A DNA stretch of 64,000 nt from Streptomyces sp. NBC_00523 (GTDB taxonomy: Bacteria > Actinomycetota > Actinomycetes > Streptomycetales > Streptomycetaceae): NCBI RefSeq assembly GCF_036346615.1, contig NZ_CP107836.1, positions 3,968,001 to 4,032,000 on the forward strand, written 5' to 3'. The notes below the pieces were generated by a model. That model saw nothing but the letters and a program-made list of their open reading frames with translations. It was not told the origin of the DNA and made no database searches. Positions 33,019 through 42,313 of this stretch are shown piece by piece (position 1 is the stretch's first letter; each line of letters starts with the position of its first letter). A program made the position numbers and the translations under genes.

Positions 33019-33695
33019 CCCGAGTGCTTGTCGTCGAGGATGAGGAATCCTTCAGCGACGTCCTGTCCTACATGCTCCGCAAGGAAGGCTTCGAGGTCGC
33101 CATCGCGGCCACCGGACCCGACGGCCTGGACGAGTTCGAGCGCAACGGCGCCGACCTCGTGCTGCTCGACCTGATGCTGCCCGGACTCCCCGGCACCGAG
33201 GTCTGCCGCCAGCTGCGCAGCCGCTCCAACGTGCCCGTGATCATGGTGACCGCCAAGGACAGCGAGATCGACAAGGTCGTCGGCCTGGAGATAGGGGCCG
33301 ACGACTACGTCACCAAGCCCTTCTCCTCCCGTGAGCTCGTCGCCCGCATCCGGGCCGTGCTGCGCCGCCGCGGCGAGCCCGAGGAGGTCGCCCCCGCCGC
33401 CCTGGAGGCCGGACCGGTCCGCATGGACGTCGACCGGCACGTCGTCACGGTCTCCGGCGGCAAGGTCGACCTGCCGCTCAAGGAGTTCGACCTGCTGGAG
33501 ATGCTGCTGCGCAACGCGGGCCGGGTGCTGACCCGGATGCAGCTCATCGACCGGGTCTGGGGCGCGGACTACGTGGGCGACACCAAGACCCTCGACGTCC
33601 ACGTGAAGCGGCTGCGCGCCAAGATCGAGCCGGACCCGGGCGCGCCCCGGTTCCTGGTGACGGTCCGGGGCCTCGGGTACAAGTTCGAGCCGTAG
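33015..33695 (+). CDS. phoP: Response regulator PhoP (RegX3-like)
   Basis: 226 residues. Receiver domain with phosphoacceptor Asp in LVLLDLMLPG and Lys in DDYVTKPF; OmpR-type winged helix with FDLLEMLLRNAGRVLTRMQL and KTLDVHVKRLRAKIE. It drives phosphate-scavenging genes and represses antibiotic production when phosphate is low. GTG start overlaps the phoR stop. Confidence 0.96.
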   Translation: MTRVLVVEDEESFSDVLSYMLRKEGFEVAIAATGPDGLDEFERNGADLVLLDLMLPGLPGTEVCRQLRSRSNVPVIMVTAKDSEIDKVVGLEIGADDYVTKPFSSRELVARIRAVLRRRGEPEEVAPAALEAGPVRMDVDRHVVTVSGGKVDLPLKEFDLLEMLLRNAGRVLTRMQLIDRVWGADYVGDTKTLDVHVKRLRAKIEPDPGAPRFLVTVRGLGYKFEP

Positions 33696-33713
33696 GCCGG
33701 CCCGTACGCATGA

Positions 33714-33757
33714 CATGGCCGAGGCGCCTCCCCCGGCGGGAAGGCGCCTCGGCCATG
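33714..33757. terminator. Terminator of phoRP
   Basis: CATGGCCGAGGCGCCT at 33714-33729 and AGGCGCCTCGGCCATG at 33742-33757 pair perfectly over 16 bp with a 12-base loop. It lies 18 bases after the phoP stop and 18 bases before the end of the convergent lipoprotein gene, so it serves both. Confidence 0.85.
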
Positions 33758-33775
33758 TGCGGTGCGGGGTGCGGC

Positions 33776-34414
33776 TCAGCCGGGCTGACCGGACTCGGAG
33801 GCCGAGGACGAGGCCGACGCCTCGCCGGACGGGCTCCCGGACGCGTCCGGCGACGCGGAGCCGGACGGCGAGGCGTCCGGCGTTTTCGACGGCTCGGGCA
33901 GCGCGCTGGGGCCGAAGCCCTTGAAGTAGTGCTTGGCCGGGACGACCGAGGCGGCCAGCGAGATGTCGCCGGAGCGGCTGAGCTTGAAGACCAGCGGCTG
34001 CACGTTGCCGTTCTCCGTGGCCTCGTCGCCGTTCTCGATGACGGCGGAGGCGTTGCCCTGGCCGCCCAGGATCACCCGGCCGCCGGCCGGGACGACGACC
34101 GGACCCGAGCCCTCGGCGGGGTGCAGCTGCACGGTGCCGCTGCCGCCCTTGAGGGTGATGGACTCCAGGGTCTCCGCCCGGGAGCCGTTGTTGAACAGCG
34201 TGGCGGTGACGACCGCCGGGCCCTTGGCCTCGCGCTCGGGCTGGGTGATGACGTTGGCGTTCTGGATCTTGATGTCGCCGGACCGGGTGGAGGCGTTGTC
34301 CGGGCGGACTTCGAGCGTCTGCGCGTTGTTGCCCGCACCGCATGCGGTGAGCGCGGTGATCGAGAACGCGATGGCAGTGGCGGCGAGGGCGCCGTGTCGA
34401 AGGCTGCGGCTCAC
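33776..34414 (-). CDS. Secreted lipoprotein, PCuAC-like
   Basis: 212 residues. Signal peptide with lipobox ITALTAC, then a beta-rich domain (DIKIQNANVITQPE, AVVTATLFNNGSRAETLESI, GRVILGG) reminiscent of the DUF461/copper chaperone PCuAC fold, though the usual Met/His copper ligands are not seen. The tail is Ser/Pro/Ala-rich, suited to crossing the wall. Function unknown. Confidence 0.72.
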   Translation of the reverse strand: MSRSLRHGALAATAIAFSITALTACGAGNNAQTLEVRPDNASTRSGDIKIQNANVITQPEREAKGPAVVTATLFNNGSRAETLESITLKGGSGTVQLHPAEGSGPVVVPAGGRVILGGQGNASAVIENGDEATENGNVQPLVFKLSRSGDISLAASVVPAKHYFKGFGPSALPEPSKTPDASPSGSASPDASGSPSGEASASSSASESGQPG

Positions 34415-35024
34415 GGCGGCGGCAACTCCTTGAACGTGCGGACGGTTCGGACGGGTCGGGCGCCTGGGGTAAAGCCGCCCTAAGGGTCTGTCAGCCGTCA
34501 GGTTACCGAGCCCTCCTCACCGCCCCGCACCCGACCCGCCCCTGACGGGCCCGTGATCGTGGGGGCCGGACACGTACGGACATTCGCAGTCCCTCCACAT
34601 AACGCGCTTGATCAAATTCCGGCCACGCGTTCGCCCCGGGCTTCCTGCGCTGTTCACGGACGGTGGCGCATTCATTGCGCATAATCCCCGCCGGGGTCGT
34701 ACGTTGATCAATTTCATTGGCCATCGGCACTTACGTCCGAACGAGTGATCCATCATCGAACGGACTACGGAATGTTCAGCAAGCGGAACCCGACAAAACG
34801 GGACGTTCGGCCCCTTCGAAGCGGGCCGGAGTGTGTGTAACGTCCGCGTTTCTCCGTCGCCGGACAGCCGCTCCGACCTGCGAATACCCTCTTCCGGGGG
34901 CCCTCCGCAGCACGTCCGTGTCTCTCTTGTCAAGCCCCGAGATATGCCCTGACCTGCGAAAACGCCATTCAGGAGTGGCGATTCTCGTGTTACGCTTGAT
35001 AGCCACGGAAGGGGTACCTGTCAC
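34415..35024 (+). promoter_or_regulatory. 610-base gap upstream of carD, with promoter
   Basis: AT-richer than neighbours. A HrdB-like promoter (TTCAGG 34968-34973, 17 bases, TACGCT 34991-34996) fits carD, whose ribosome site GGAAGGGG precedes ATG 35025. GACCTGCGAATAC at 34875-34887 recurs as GACCTGCGAAAAC at 34951-34963, 76 bases apart, a possible pair of binding sites. TTGATCAA sequences occur at 34608 and 34702. Short ORFs here have poor codon bias, so I call none. Confidence 0.45.
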
Positions 35025-35507
35025 ATGACGTTCAAGGTTGGCGACACCGTGGTCTATCCCCATCACGGGGCCGCGCTGATCGAGGCTATCGAAACTCGCC
35101 AGATCAAAGGCGTGGACAAGACCTACTTGGTGCTCAAGGTCGCTCAGGGCGACTTGACGGTGCGTGTGCCGGCGGACAATGCGGAGTTCGTGGGTGTGCG
35201 CGACGTAGTCGGGCAGGAAGGGCTGGACCGCGTCTTCGAGGTGCTGCGCGCACCGTATGCCGAGGAGCCGACGAACTGGTCCCGGCGCTACAAGGCAAAT
35301 CTCGAGAAGCTCGCATCCGGCGATGTCATCAAGGTCGCCGAAGTCGTTCGCGACCTGTGGCGTCGCGAGCGTGAGCGCGGACTCTCCGCAGGTGAGAAGC
35401 GCATGCTCGCCAAGGCGCGCCAGATCCTGGTGAGTGAGCTCGCTCTCGCGGAGAACACCAACGAGGACAAGGCCGAGGCTCTCCTCGACGAGGTCCTCGC
35501 ATCCTGA
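35025..35507 (+). CDS. carD: CarD RNA polymerase-binding transcription factor
   Basis: 160 residues. N-terminal Tudor-like RNA polymerase-interaction domain (TFKVGDTVVYPHHGAALIEA), then helical DNA-binding domain with the conserved Trp in VVRDLWRRERERGLSAGEKR and LAKARQIL. Stabilises open complexes, especially at rRNA promoters. Codon use is slightly less GC-rich than neighbours, as often in highly expressed genes. Confidence 0.95.
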   Translation: MTFKVGDTVVYPHHGAALIEAIETRQIKGVDKTYLVLKVAQGDLTVRVPADNAEFVGVRDVVGQEGLDRVFEVLRAPYAEEPTNWSRRYKANLEKLASGDVIKVAEVVRDLWRRERERGLSAGEKRMLAKARQILVSELALAENTNEDKAEALLDEVLAS

Positions 35508-35864
35508 ACCGGATGGCACCGGTCATGACGACCGGATCGCACCGGCCGTAGATAATGTGCCGCGGTGCCCGCTGACCAGCTGTATTCACGCTGTGTCGTC
35601 GGGCGCTGCGGCATGTCCGGACCGCAATCCAACGGCGAATTCCGGCCACTTGCCGATGATCCCCCGGTACACGTCCTTGGTACGTTGCTCGCGATCTTGC
35701 TGAACCGGCGTGCGAGACCGACCCCGAACGGCCGCGGCGTGTCCCGGCTCGCCCGGGGTCACGGAAAGGGTCCCGGTCGAGTCATGGCGCAGCGCCCGGC
35801 TCGCTTGTGGCCATACCCACGTCGGCCGTGGACACAAACATGCCGAAGCCTCGGAGTGCAACCG
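35508..35864. repeat. 357-base carD-ispD gap with tandem direct repeat
   Basis: ACCGGATGGCACCGGTC at 35508-35524, right after the carD stop, recurs with two changes as ACCGGATCGCACCGGCC at 35531-35547. These CCGG-rich repeats might act in termination. The rest holds no RNA gene or convincing CDS; an open frame running into ispD from 35565 lacks a ribosome site and conserved start. Confidence 0.4.
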
Positions 35865-36611
35865 ATGTCTGAAGAACCGCGTCCTTACCGCACGGCCGCC
35901 GTGATCCCCGCGGCCGGCCGCGGCGTTCGGCTCGGCCCGGGCGCCCCCAAGGCGCTCCGCGCGCTCGGCGGGACGCCCATGCTCGTGCACGCCGTCCGTG
36001 CCATGGCGGCCTCCCGGCACGTGTCCCTGGTCGTCGTCGTCGCACCGCCCGAGGGCGTCGCCGAGGTCCGCGCCCTCCTGGACGAGTACGCCCTGCCGGA
36101 GCGCACCGACTTCCTCGTCGTGCCCGGAGCCGAGACCCGCCAGGAATCCGTGAAGCGCGGCTTGGACGCGCTCCCCGGCACCATCTCCGCCGTCCTGGTG
36201 CACGACGCGGCCCGGCCCCTCGTCCCCGTGGACACCGTCGACGCGGTGGTCGAGGCCGTACGCGACGGCGCCCCCGCCGTCGTTCCCGCCCTGCCGCTCG
36301 CCGACACCGTCAAGGAGGTCGAGCCCGGGGCCCCCGGCGCGCCCGAGCCGGTGCTCTCCACCCCGGCCCGCGCCCGGCTCAGGGCCGTACAGACCCCGCA
36401 GGGCTTCGACCGCGCCACCCTGCTCCGCGCCCACGAGCAGGTCGCTGTCAGCGGCGAGGGCGCGACCGACGACGCGGGCATGGTCGAACAGCTCGGCGCG
36501 CCCGTCGTCGTCGTCCCCGGACACGAAGAGGCGTTCAAGGTCACCCGCCCCCTGGACCTGGTCCTGGCCGAGGCGGTTCTCGCACGCAGGAGGGCCAACG
36601 ATGGCTTCTGA
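35865..36611 (+). CDS. ispD: 2-C-methyl-D-erythritol 4-phosphate cytidylyltransferase
   Basis: 248 residues. CTP-binding loop AVIPAAGRGVRLGPGAPKAL, then VHDAARPLVP and the QTPQGF motif. Third step of the non-mevalonate (MEP) isoprenoid pathway. It overlaps ispF by 11 bases, so translation is coupled. ATG 35865 has a GGAG site. Confidence 0.95.
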   Translation: MSEEPRPYRTAAVIPAAGRGVRLGPGAPKALRALGGTPMLVHAVRAMAASRHVSLVVVVAPPEGVAEVRALLDEYALPERTDFLVVPGAETRQESVKRGLDALPGTISAVLVHDAARPLVPVDTVDAVVEAVRDGAPAVVPALPLADTVKEVEPGAPGAPEPVLSTPARARLRAVQTPQGFDRATLLRAHEQVAVSGEGATDDAGMVEQLGAPVVVVPGHEEAFKVTRPLDLVLAEAVLARRRANDGF

Positions 36612-37119
36612 CACCCCCGGGCCCGCCCAGGGCCCCGCCCCCGTCATCCCGCTCGTCGGCATCGGCACCGACATCCACGCCTTCGAAGAGGGCCGCGAGC
36701 TGTGGTGCGCCGGTCTGCGCTGGGACGGCGAGGGCCCCGGCCTGGCCGGCCACTCCGACGCGGACGTCGTCGCCCACGCCGCGTGCAACGCGCTCTTCTC
36801 CGCCGCCGGCCTCGGCGACCTGGGGCAGCACTTCGGCACGGGGCGGCCCGAGTGGTCCGGCGCCGCCGGGGTCACCCTGCTCACCGAGGCCGCCCGCATC
36901 GTCCGCGCGGCGGGGTTCGAGATCGGCAACGTGGCCGTGCAGGTCGTCGGCGTACGCCCGAAGATCGGCAAGCGGCGCGAGGAGGCGCAGCAGGTGCTGT
37001 CCGACGCCGTCGGCGCCCCCGTCTCGCTGTCCGCCGCGACCTCCGACGGGCTGGGTTTCACCGGCCGCGGCGAGGGCATCGCCGGCCTCGCGACCGCCCT
37101 CGTCTACCGCACCGGCTGA
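36601..37119 (+). CDS. ispF: 2-C-methyl-D-erythritol 2,4-cyclodiphosphate synthase
   Basis: 172 residues. Metal-site motif GIGTDIHAF (Asp, His) and GHSDADVVAHA, closing ATSDGLGFTGRGEGI. Fifth enzyme of the MEP pathway, cyclising CDP-ME 2-phosphate. N-terminal 15-residue extension (ASDTPGPAQGPAPVI) lies within the overlap with ispD. Confidence 0.95.
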   Translation: MASDTPGPAQGPAPVIPLVGIGTDIHAFEEGRELWCAGLRWDGEGPGLAGHSDADVVAHAACNALFSAAGLGDLGQHFGTGRPEWSGAAGVTLLTEAARIVRAAGFEIGNVAVQVVGVRPKIGKRREEAQQVLSDAVGAPVSLSAATSDGLGFTGRGEGIAGLATALVYRTG

Positions 37120-37241
37120 CCCCGCGCGCGGGCGCCCGCCCCCGCCCTGTAGTAACGCGCCCGCGCCCGCCCCCGTAACAACTGCGCCCGCAATATCCAC
37201 AGGGGCGCGGGGCACTGGTGCGGGCCCACTACCCTTGAGGG

Positions 37242-38645
37242 GTGACTATTCGCCTGTACGACACCAGCGCCCGGCAGATCCGTGACTTCGTCCCGCTCAC
37301 AGCGGGCTGTGTCTCGATCTACCTCTGTGGCGCTACCGTCCAGGCCGCCCCGCACATCGGGCACATCAGGTCCGGACTGAACTTCGACATCATGCGCCGC
37401 TGGTTCGCCTACCGCGGCTACGACGTGACGTTCGTCCGGAACGTCACGGACATCGACGACAAGATCATCACCAAGTCCGCCGAGCAGGGCCGCCCCTGGT
37501 GGTCCATCGGTTACGAGAACGAGCGGGCGTTCAACGCGGGCTACGACGCGCTCGGCTGCCTGCCGCCCACCTACGAACCGCGCGCGACCGGGCACGTCCC
37601 GGAGATGATCGAGATGATGCGGGGCCTCATCGAGCGCGGCCACGCGTACGCCGCCGAGGGCAACGTCTACTTCGACGTGCGCTCGTTCCCCGGCTATCTG
37701 GAGCTGTCCAACCAGGATCTGGACGACCTGCGCCAGCCCTCCGGGGAGGGCGAGACCGGCAAGCGGGACCAGCGCGACTTCGCCATGTGGAAGGCGTCCA
37801 AGCCCGGCGAGCCCAGCTGGGAGACGCCCTGGGGCCGCGGCCGCCCCGGCTGGCACCTGGAGTGCTCCGCCATGGCGCACAAGTACCTCGGCACCGCCTT
37901 CGACATCCACGGCGGCGGCATCGACCTGATCTTCCCGCACCACGAGAACGAGATCGCCCAGGCCAAGGCGTTCGGCGACGACTTCGCGGGCTACTGGGTG
38001 CACAACGGCTGGGTCACCATGTCCGGCGAGAAGATGTCGAAGTCGCTGGGCAACTCCGTGCTCGTCAGCGAGATGGTCAAGACCTGGCGCCCCATCGTCC
38101 TGCGCTACTACCTGGGCACCCCGCACTACCGGTCCATGATCGAGTACAGCGAGGAGGCCCTGCGCGAGGCCGAGTCCGCGTTCGCCCGCATCGAGGGCTT
38201 CGTCCAGCGGGTCACCGAGAAGGCCGGCGAGACCGTCGCCCCGGCCGCCGAGGTGCCGCCCGCCTTCGCCGAGGCCATGGACGACGACCTCGGCGTCCCG
38301 CAGGCCCTCGCGATCGTCCACACCACGGTCCGCCAGGGCAACTCCGCCCTCGCCGCCGACGACAAGGAAGCCGCCGTCGCGCGCCTCGCGGAGGTCCGCG
38401 CCATGCTCGGCGTCCTCGGCCTCGACCCGCTGGACGACCACTGGGCCGGCGAGGGCGACCGCGGCGACGACCTCCACGGCGTGGTGGACACCCTGGTCCG
38501 CCTCGTCCTCGACCAGCGGCAGTCCGCGCGCGCCCGCAAGGACTGGGCCGCCGCCGACGCCATCCGCGACCAGCTCAACCAGTCCGGACTCGTCATCGAG
38601 GACAGCCCGTCCGGCCCCCGGTGGACACTCGGCCCGCGCCAGTAG
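37242..38645 (+). CDS. cysS: Cysteinyl-tRNA synthetase
   Basis: 467 residues. Class I signatures PHIGHIRSG (HIGH) and GEKMSKSLGN (KMSKS), zinc ligands Cys in LCGATV and ECSAMAH plus HHENE. Charges tRNA-Cys. The homologue MshC shares this fold; the length and C-terminal anticodon domain (PRWTLGPRQ) identify CysS. TACCCT nine bases before the GTG suggests a leaderless transcript. Confidence 0.93.
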   Translation: MTIRLYDTSARQIRDFVPLTAGCVSIYLCGATVQAAPHIGHIRSGLNFDIMRRWFAYRGYDVTFVRNVTDIDDKIITKSAEQGRPWWSIGYENERAFNAGYDALGCLPPTYEPRATGHVPEMIEMMRGLIERGHAYAAEGNVYFDVRSFPGYLELSNQDLDDLRQPSGEGETGKRDQRDFAMWKASKPGEPSWETPWGRGRPGWHLECSAMAHKYLGTAFDIHGGGIDLIFPHHENEIAQAKAFGDDFAGYWVHNGWVTMSGEKMSKSLGNSVLVSEMVKTWRPIVLRYYLGTPHYRSMIEYSEEALREAESAFARIEGFVQRVTEKAGETVAPAAEVPPAFAEAMDDDLGVPQALAIVHTTVRQGNSALAADDKEAAVARLAEVRAMLGVLGLDPLDDHWAGEGDRGDDLHGVVDTLVRLVLDQRQSARARKDWAAADAIRDQLNQSGLVIEDSPSGPRWTLGPRQ

Positions 38646-38654
38646 CCCACCACA

Positions 38655-38678
38655 TGCCGCCCGGTCCGCCGGGCGGCA
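38655..38678 (+). terminator. Short hairpin between cysS and rlmB
   Basis: TGCCGCCCGG, TCCG loop, CCGGGCGGCA: 10 perfect pairs closed by a stable UNCG-type tetraloop, nine bases after the cysS stop. No T tract, so termination may be partial. Confidence 0.6.
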
Positions 38679-38725
38679 CACTGCACTTATACGTACGCAC
38701 GACGAAGCAACGAAACAGGTAGGTC

Positions 38726-39682
38726 ATGGCCGGGAACAGCCAGCGCAGGAACCGCCGCACGTCCAACAAGAAGGGCGCCACGGTCGGCAGCGGTGGCCAG
38801 CGACGCCGTGGCCTCGAGGGCAAGGGCCCCACCCCGCCCGCCGAGGAGCGCAAGAAGCACAAGAAGAACCGCATCGCGACCGCCAAGGCCAAGCAGGCCG
38901 CCAACCGCCGTCCCGCCCCCCGGCGCGGCGGCGTCAAGGGCACCTCGGAGATGGTCGTCGGCCGCAACCCGGTCTTCGAGGCCCTGCGCGACGGCGTGCC
39001 CGCCACCACGCTCTACGTCCAGCAGTACATCGACAACGACGAGCGCGTCCGTGAGGCCCTCCAGCTCGCCGGTGAGCGCGGCAACATCAACCTCATGGAG
39101 GCGCCGCGCCCCGAGCTCGACCGCATGACGGGCGGGCTCAACCACCAGGGTCTCGTCCTCCAGGTCCCGCCGTACGAGTACGCCGACCCGCAGGACCTCC
39201 TCGAAGCCGCGTACGACAACGGCGAGGACCCGCTCATCGTCGCCCTGGACGGCGTCACCGACCCGCGCAACCTCGGCGCGATCGTCCGCTCCGTCTCCGC
39301 CTTCGGCGGCCACGGCGTCGTCGTCCCCGAGCGCCGCGCGGCCGGCATGACCGCGGGTGCCTGGAAGTCCTCGGCCGGTACCGCCGCCCGGACCCCCGTC
39401 TCCAAGGTCACCAACCTGACCCGCGCCCTCGAAGCCTTCAAGAAGGAGGGCATCGCGGTTGTCGGCCTCGCCGCCGACGGCGAGCACACCGTCGAGGACC
39501 TCGAAGCGCTCGCCGGGCCCGTCGTCATCGTCATCGGCAGCGAGGGCAAGGGCCTCGGCCGCCTCGTCGGCGAGACCTGCGACTACCGCGTCCGCATCAA
39601 CATGCCGGGCGGTGCCGAATCGCTCAACGCCGGTGTCGCCGCCGGCATCGTGATGTACGAGGTCGCGCGCCGCCGCGCCTGA
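38726..39682 (+). CDS. rlmB: 23S rRNA (guanosine-2'-O)-methyltransferase RlmB
   Basis: 318 residues. Basic unstructured head (AGNSQRRNRRTSNKKGATVG) for rRNA contact, substrate-binding domain near 75-150, SpoU knot domain with DGVTDPRNLGAIVRS, VIGSEGKGL and MPGGAESLNAGVAAGI (motifs 1-3). Modifies G2251-equivalent. Ribosome site AGGTAGG. Confidence 0.93.
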   Translation: MAGNSQRRNRRTSNKKGATVGSGGQRRRGLEGKGPTPPAEERKKHKKNRIATAKAKQAANRRPAPRRGGVKGTSEMVVGRNPVFEALRDGVPATTLYVQQYIDNDERVREALQLAGERGNINLMEAPRPELDRMTGGLNHQGLVLQVPPYEYADPQDLLEAAYDNGEDPLIVALDGVTDPRNLGAIVRSVSAFGGHGVVVPERRAAGMTAGAWKSSAGTAARTPVSKVTNLTRALEAFKKEGIAVVGLAADGEHTVEDLEALAGPVVIVIGSEGKGLGRLVGETCDYRVRINMPGGAESLNAGVAAGIVMYEVARRRA

Positions 39683-39707
39683 TCCACCGGCCCGGAACGG
39701 GCCACCC

Positions 39708-39737
39708 GGGGGCGCGCGCGCACGTGCACGCGCCCCC
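39708..39737 (+). terminator. Terminator after rlmB
   Basis: GGGGGCGCG at 39708-39716 and CGCGCCCCC at 39729-39737 with a GC-rich 12-base loop that is itself partly self-complementary. Located 26 bases after the stop. Confidence 0.6.
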
Positions 39738-39822
39738 GCGCAACCCCCCACCACCTGTTGACGGGTCTCGGACACCTTCGACACGGTGGAGGCAGTGTCC
39801 TAATCACACATCACTCGGTTAG

Positions 39823-41484
39823 ATGAGTGTGGACACCAGAACGCCTCGGTTCGACGAACTACCCGCCCTGAGCATGACCAAGGTGGACTGCGACCCTGCG
39901 CAGGTCATCGTCAACCACGCCAGCTTCCGGGTGCAGCTCGCGCCCGGCCAGCGCGCTCGGCTGCGCGGTGTGACCTCCGCCGGCGCGCCCAGGATCCCCG
40001 CCATGAGCGCCCCCGGAGCGGGACGCGGCCGGCGCGCCCCCGTCGTCTGGAGCGGCAAGTCCGCCCCCGGCGACCCCGGCGCCACCGGACTCCTCCAGGC
40101 CGTACGCAACTCCACCGCCGGCCGCCCCGACACCGCGTACGACCCCTACGACCCGTACGCCTCCTACGAGTTCGACCAAGGGCGCGGCGGCGGCACCCAG
40201 GTCATCCCGCGCCTCGACGAGTCCTCGCTCGAGGAGACCCAGCCCACCCCGGTCATCGGCGCACCCCGCTCCGGCGGCCCGCTGCTGCCCCCGATGCGCC
40301 GGGCGGTCGGTGCCTACGACCCCGTCGACCCCGGCCCGTACGACCCGGACCGCTACGACGCGCGGGGCCCGTACGACGACGAGCCCGCCGTCGACCTCAC
40401 CGACGAGGAGGACCGCGGCCGGCGTCAGGGCGGCACCGACGACGTGCGCCACGCGTACTACCCGGGCCGCCGCATGAACCTCGGCGTCGTCCTGCTGCCG
40501 ATGCGGGTGTTCCTCGGCTTCATCTCCATCTACGCGGGCATGGGCAAGCTCTGCGACCCCGTCTACTTCGACGGCGGCGAGCGCGGCTCGATGGTCAAGT
40601 GGCTCAACTCGCTCCATCCGTGGGCGCTGGCCGAGCCGCTGCGCGAGTTCGCCCTGTCGCACCCGGTCGGTGCCGGGCTCTCGATCGCCTTCCTCCAGGT
40701 CGTCGTCGGCGTCCTCACCGTCCTCGGGCTCTGGCAGCGGGTCGCCGCCACCGTCGGCGCGTTGCTGTCCGCGGCCCTCCTGGTCACCGTCAGCTGGCGC
40801 ACCGTCGCCGCCTACGACGCGCCGGACATCATCTACCTCGCCGCCTGGAGCCCGCTGATCATCGCGGGCGCCCCCGTCTACTCCATCGACGGACGGCTCG
40901 CCGGGGAAGCCTGGCGCAAGCTCGGCCCCCGCTCCGAGATCTGGGACCTGCGCCGCCGCGTGCTGCGCCGGGGCGCCGTCGTCGCCAGCATCGTCGTCGG
41001 CCTCACCCTGCTCATCGGCTCCGTCCTCGGCGGTGCCGTCCGCTCCACGGAGGTCGTCACGGTCCCCGGCCCCCACGGCGTCCCCACGAACCAGCTGCCC
41101 GGCTCGCCCCTCCCCGACAAGTCCCGCAAGGGCAAGGCGTCGAAGAGCCCGACCGGCCGGCAGCCCACGCCCTCGCACAGCACCGCACCGCACACCCCGT
41201 CCGCCGACGCCTCGACCCCGTCCTCGGAGAGCGTCCGGGAGACGGGCCAGGCGGCGGGCGCGAGCACCGGACAGCCCAGCCAGACCCAGGGCACCGGCCA
41301 GCAGCCCCCGCAGCAGACCACCCCCCAGCAGCCGCCCGCCACCAGCTCCGGCCCCAGCTCCTCCGGGACCACCGGCACCGGCGGCGGCTCCACCACCGGC
41401 GGCTCCGAGCCCGACCCCGGGTCCAGCTCGGGCGGCGACGGCGGCAGCGGGGGCCGCAACCCGATCGGCGGCCTCCTCGGCTGA
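39823..41484 (+). CDS. DoxX-family membrane protein with long flanking tails
   Basis: 553 residues. N-terminal 220 are cytoplasmic, Asp/Tyr/Pro-rich (DTAYDPYDPYASYEFDQ). The DoxX core (about 225-350) has four membrane spans, VFLGFISIYAGMGKLCDP through YLAAWSPLIIAGAPVYSIDG. A fifth span near 392-412 precedes a Ser/Thr/Gln/Pro-rich extracellular tail. DoxX members join redox/detergent-stress complexes (with SseA and SodA in M. tuberculosis). Function here unproven. Confidence 0.85.
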   Translation: MSVDTRTPRFDELPALSMTKVDCDPAQVIVNHASFRVQLAPGQRARLRGVTSAGAPRIPAMSAPGAGRGRRAPVVWSGKSAPGDPGATGLLQAVRNSTAGRPDTAYDPYDPYASYEFDQGRGGGTQVIPRLDESSLEETQPTPVIGAPRSGGPLLPPMRRAVGAYDPVDPGPYDPDRYDARGPYDDEPAVDLTDEEDRGRRQGGTDDVRHAYYPGRRMNLGVVLLPMRVFLGFISIYAGMGKLCDPVYFDGGERGSMVKWLNSLHPWALAEPLREFALSHPVGAGLSIAFLQVVVGVLTVLGLWQRVAATVGALLSAALLVTVSWRTVAAYDAPDIIYLAAWSPLIIAGAPVYSIDGRLAGEAWRKLGPRSEIWDLRRRVLRRGAVVASIVVGLTLLIGSVLGGAVRSTEVVTVPGPHGVPTNQLPGSPLPDKSRKGKASKSPTGRQPTPSHSTAPHTPSADASTPSSESVRETGQAAGASTGQPSQTQGTGQQPPQQTTPQQPPATSSGPSSSGTTGTGGGSTTGGSEPDPGSSSGGDGGSGGRNPIGGLLG

Positions 41485-41503
41485 CGGCGGGCGCCCCACG
41501 GGA

Positions 41504-41546
41504 GACGGGGCGGGCCCGGAGGGAAATCCTCCGGGCCCGCCCCGTC
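41504..41546. terminator. Bidirectional terminator
   Basis: GACGGGGCGGGCCCGGAGG at 41504-41522, GAAAT loop, CCTCCGGGCCCGCCCCGTC at 41528-41546: 19 perfect base pairs between the convergent DoxX and nucleotidyltransferase genes. Confidence 0.9.
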
Positions 41547-41556
41547 GTCGTACGTC

Positions 41557-42267
41557 CTACCGCCCGTCCAGCTCCTTGGCGGCCTCCGTCAGGTCCTTCG
41601 CGGTGTCGATCGCCCGCCAGTACGCCCCGTGCGGCAAGGGATACCCGGCCAGCCGGCGTTCGCGGGCCAGCCGGGGGAACGTGGTCCGCTCGTGGTCGCC
41701 CCGGTCCGGCAGCAGTCCCGTGAAGGCGGGGGAGAACACGTACACCCCGGCATTGATCAGATACGGCGACGGCGGCGCCTCGATGAAGTCCGTGATGTGC
41801 CCGAACGCGTCCGTCTCGACCGCGCCCCACGGAATGCGGGGCCGGGCCAGCGCCAGGGTCGCGGTCGCGTCGCGCTCCGCGTGGAAGGCCGCCATCTCGC
41901 GCAGCGAGAACCGCGTCCAGATGTCCCCGTTGGTCGCGTACCAGGGCTCGTCCGGCTCGGGCAGCCGCGCCGCCGCGTACTTCAGGCCGCCGCCGCGTCC
42001 CAGCGGCTCGGACTCCACCACCGTCGTGACGCGCAGCGGCAGCACCGCGTCGGCCAGCCACTCCTGGAGCACCTCGGCCAGATGCCCGCACGACACCACG
42101 GCGTCGGTCACGCCCTCGGCGGCCAGCCAGGAAAGCTGATGGCCGATGATCGGCGTCCCGGTACCCGGGATCTCGACCATCGGCTTGGGGCGGTCATCGG
42201 TATACGGGCGCAGCCGTGACCCCTGGCCACCCGCCAGGATCACGGCCTGCGTCGGAAACGTATGCAT
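41557..42267 (-). CDS. Sugar-phosphate nucleotidyltransferase
   Basis: 236 residues. NTP-binding loop AVILAGGQGSRLRPYTDDRP with KPM, metal Asp in ATNGDIW and sugar pocket VETDAFGHITDF. Belongs to the RmlA/ManC-like family, probably forming an activated hexose for cell-surface glycan. ATG 42267 chosen; a second ATG nine bases upstream is in frame. Confidence 0.85.
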   Translation of the reverse strand: MHTFPTQAVILAGGQGSRLRPYTDDRPKPMVEIPGTGTPIIGHQLSWLAAEGVTDAVVSCGHLAEVLQEWLADAVLPLRVTTVVESEPLGRGGGLKYAAARLPEPDEPWYATNGDIWTRFSLREMAAFHAERDATATLALARPRIPWGAVETDAFGHITDFIEAPPSPYLINAGVYVFSPAFTGLLPDRGDHERTTFPRLARERRLAGYPLPHGAYWRAIDTAKDLTEAAKELDGR

Positions 42268-42313
42268 GCCAGGCACGATAAGCCGTGCCCGGCAGCGGGG
42301 AGTGTCGCGTCGG

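Noticed and set aside
34772..34840. 22-codon ORF beginning ATGTTCAGCAAGCGG in the same gap
   Set aside because: No ribosome site or Cys/amino-acid run that would mark a leader peptide.
34717..35028. 103-residue ORF in the carD upstream gap
   Set aside because: It overlaps the carD promoter and ribosome site, has no domain motif and its codon third positions are not GC-rich like genes here.
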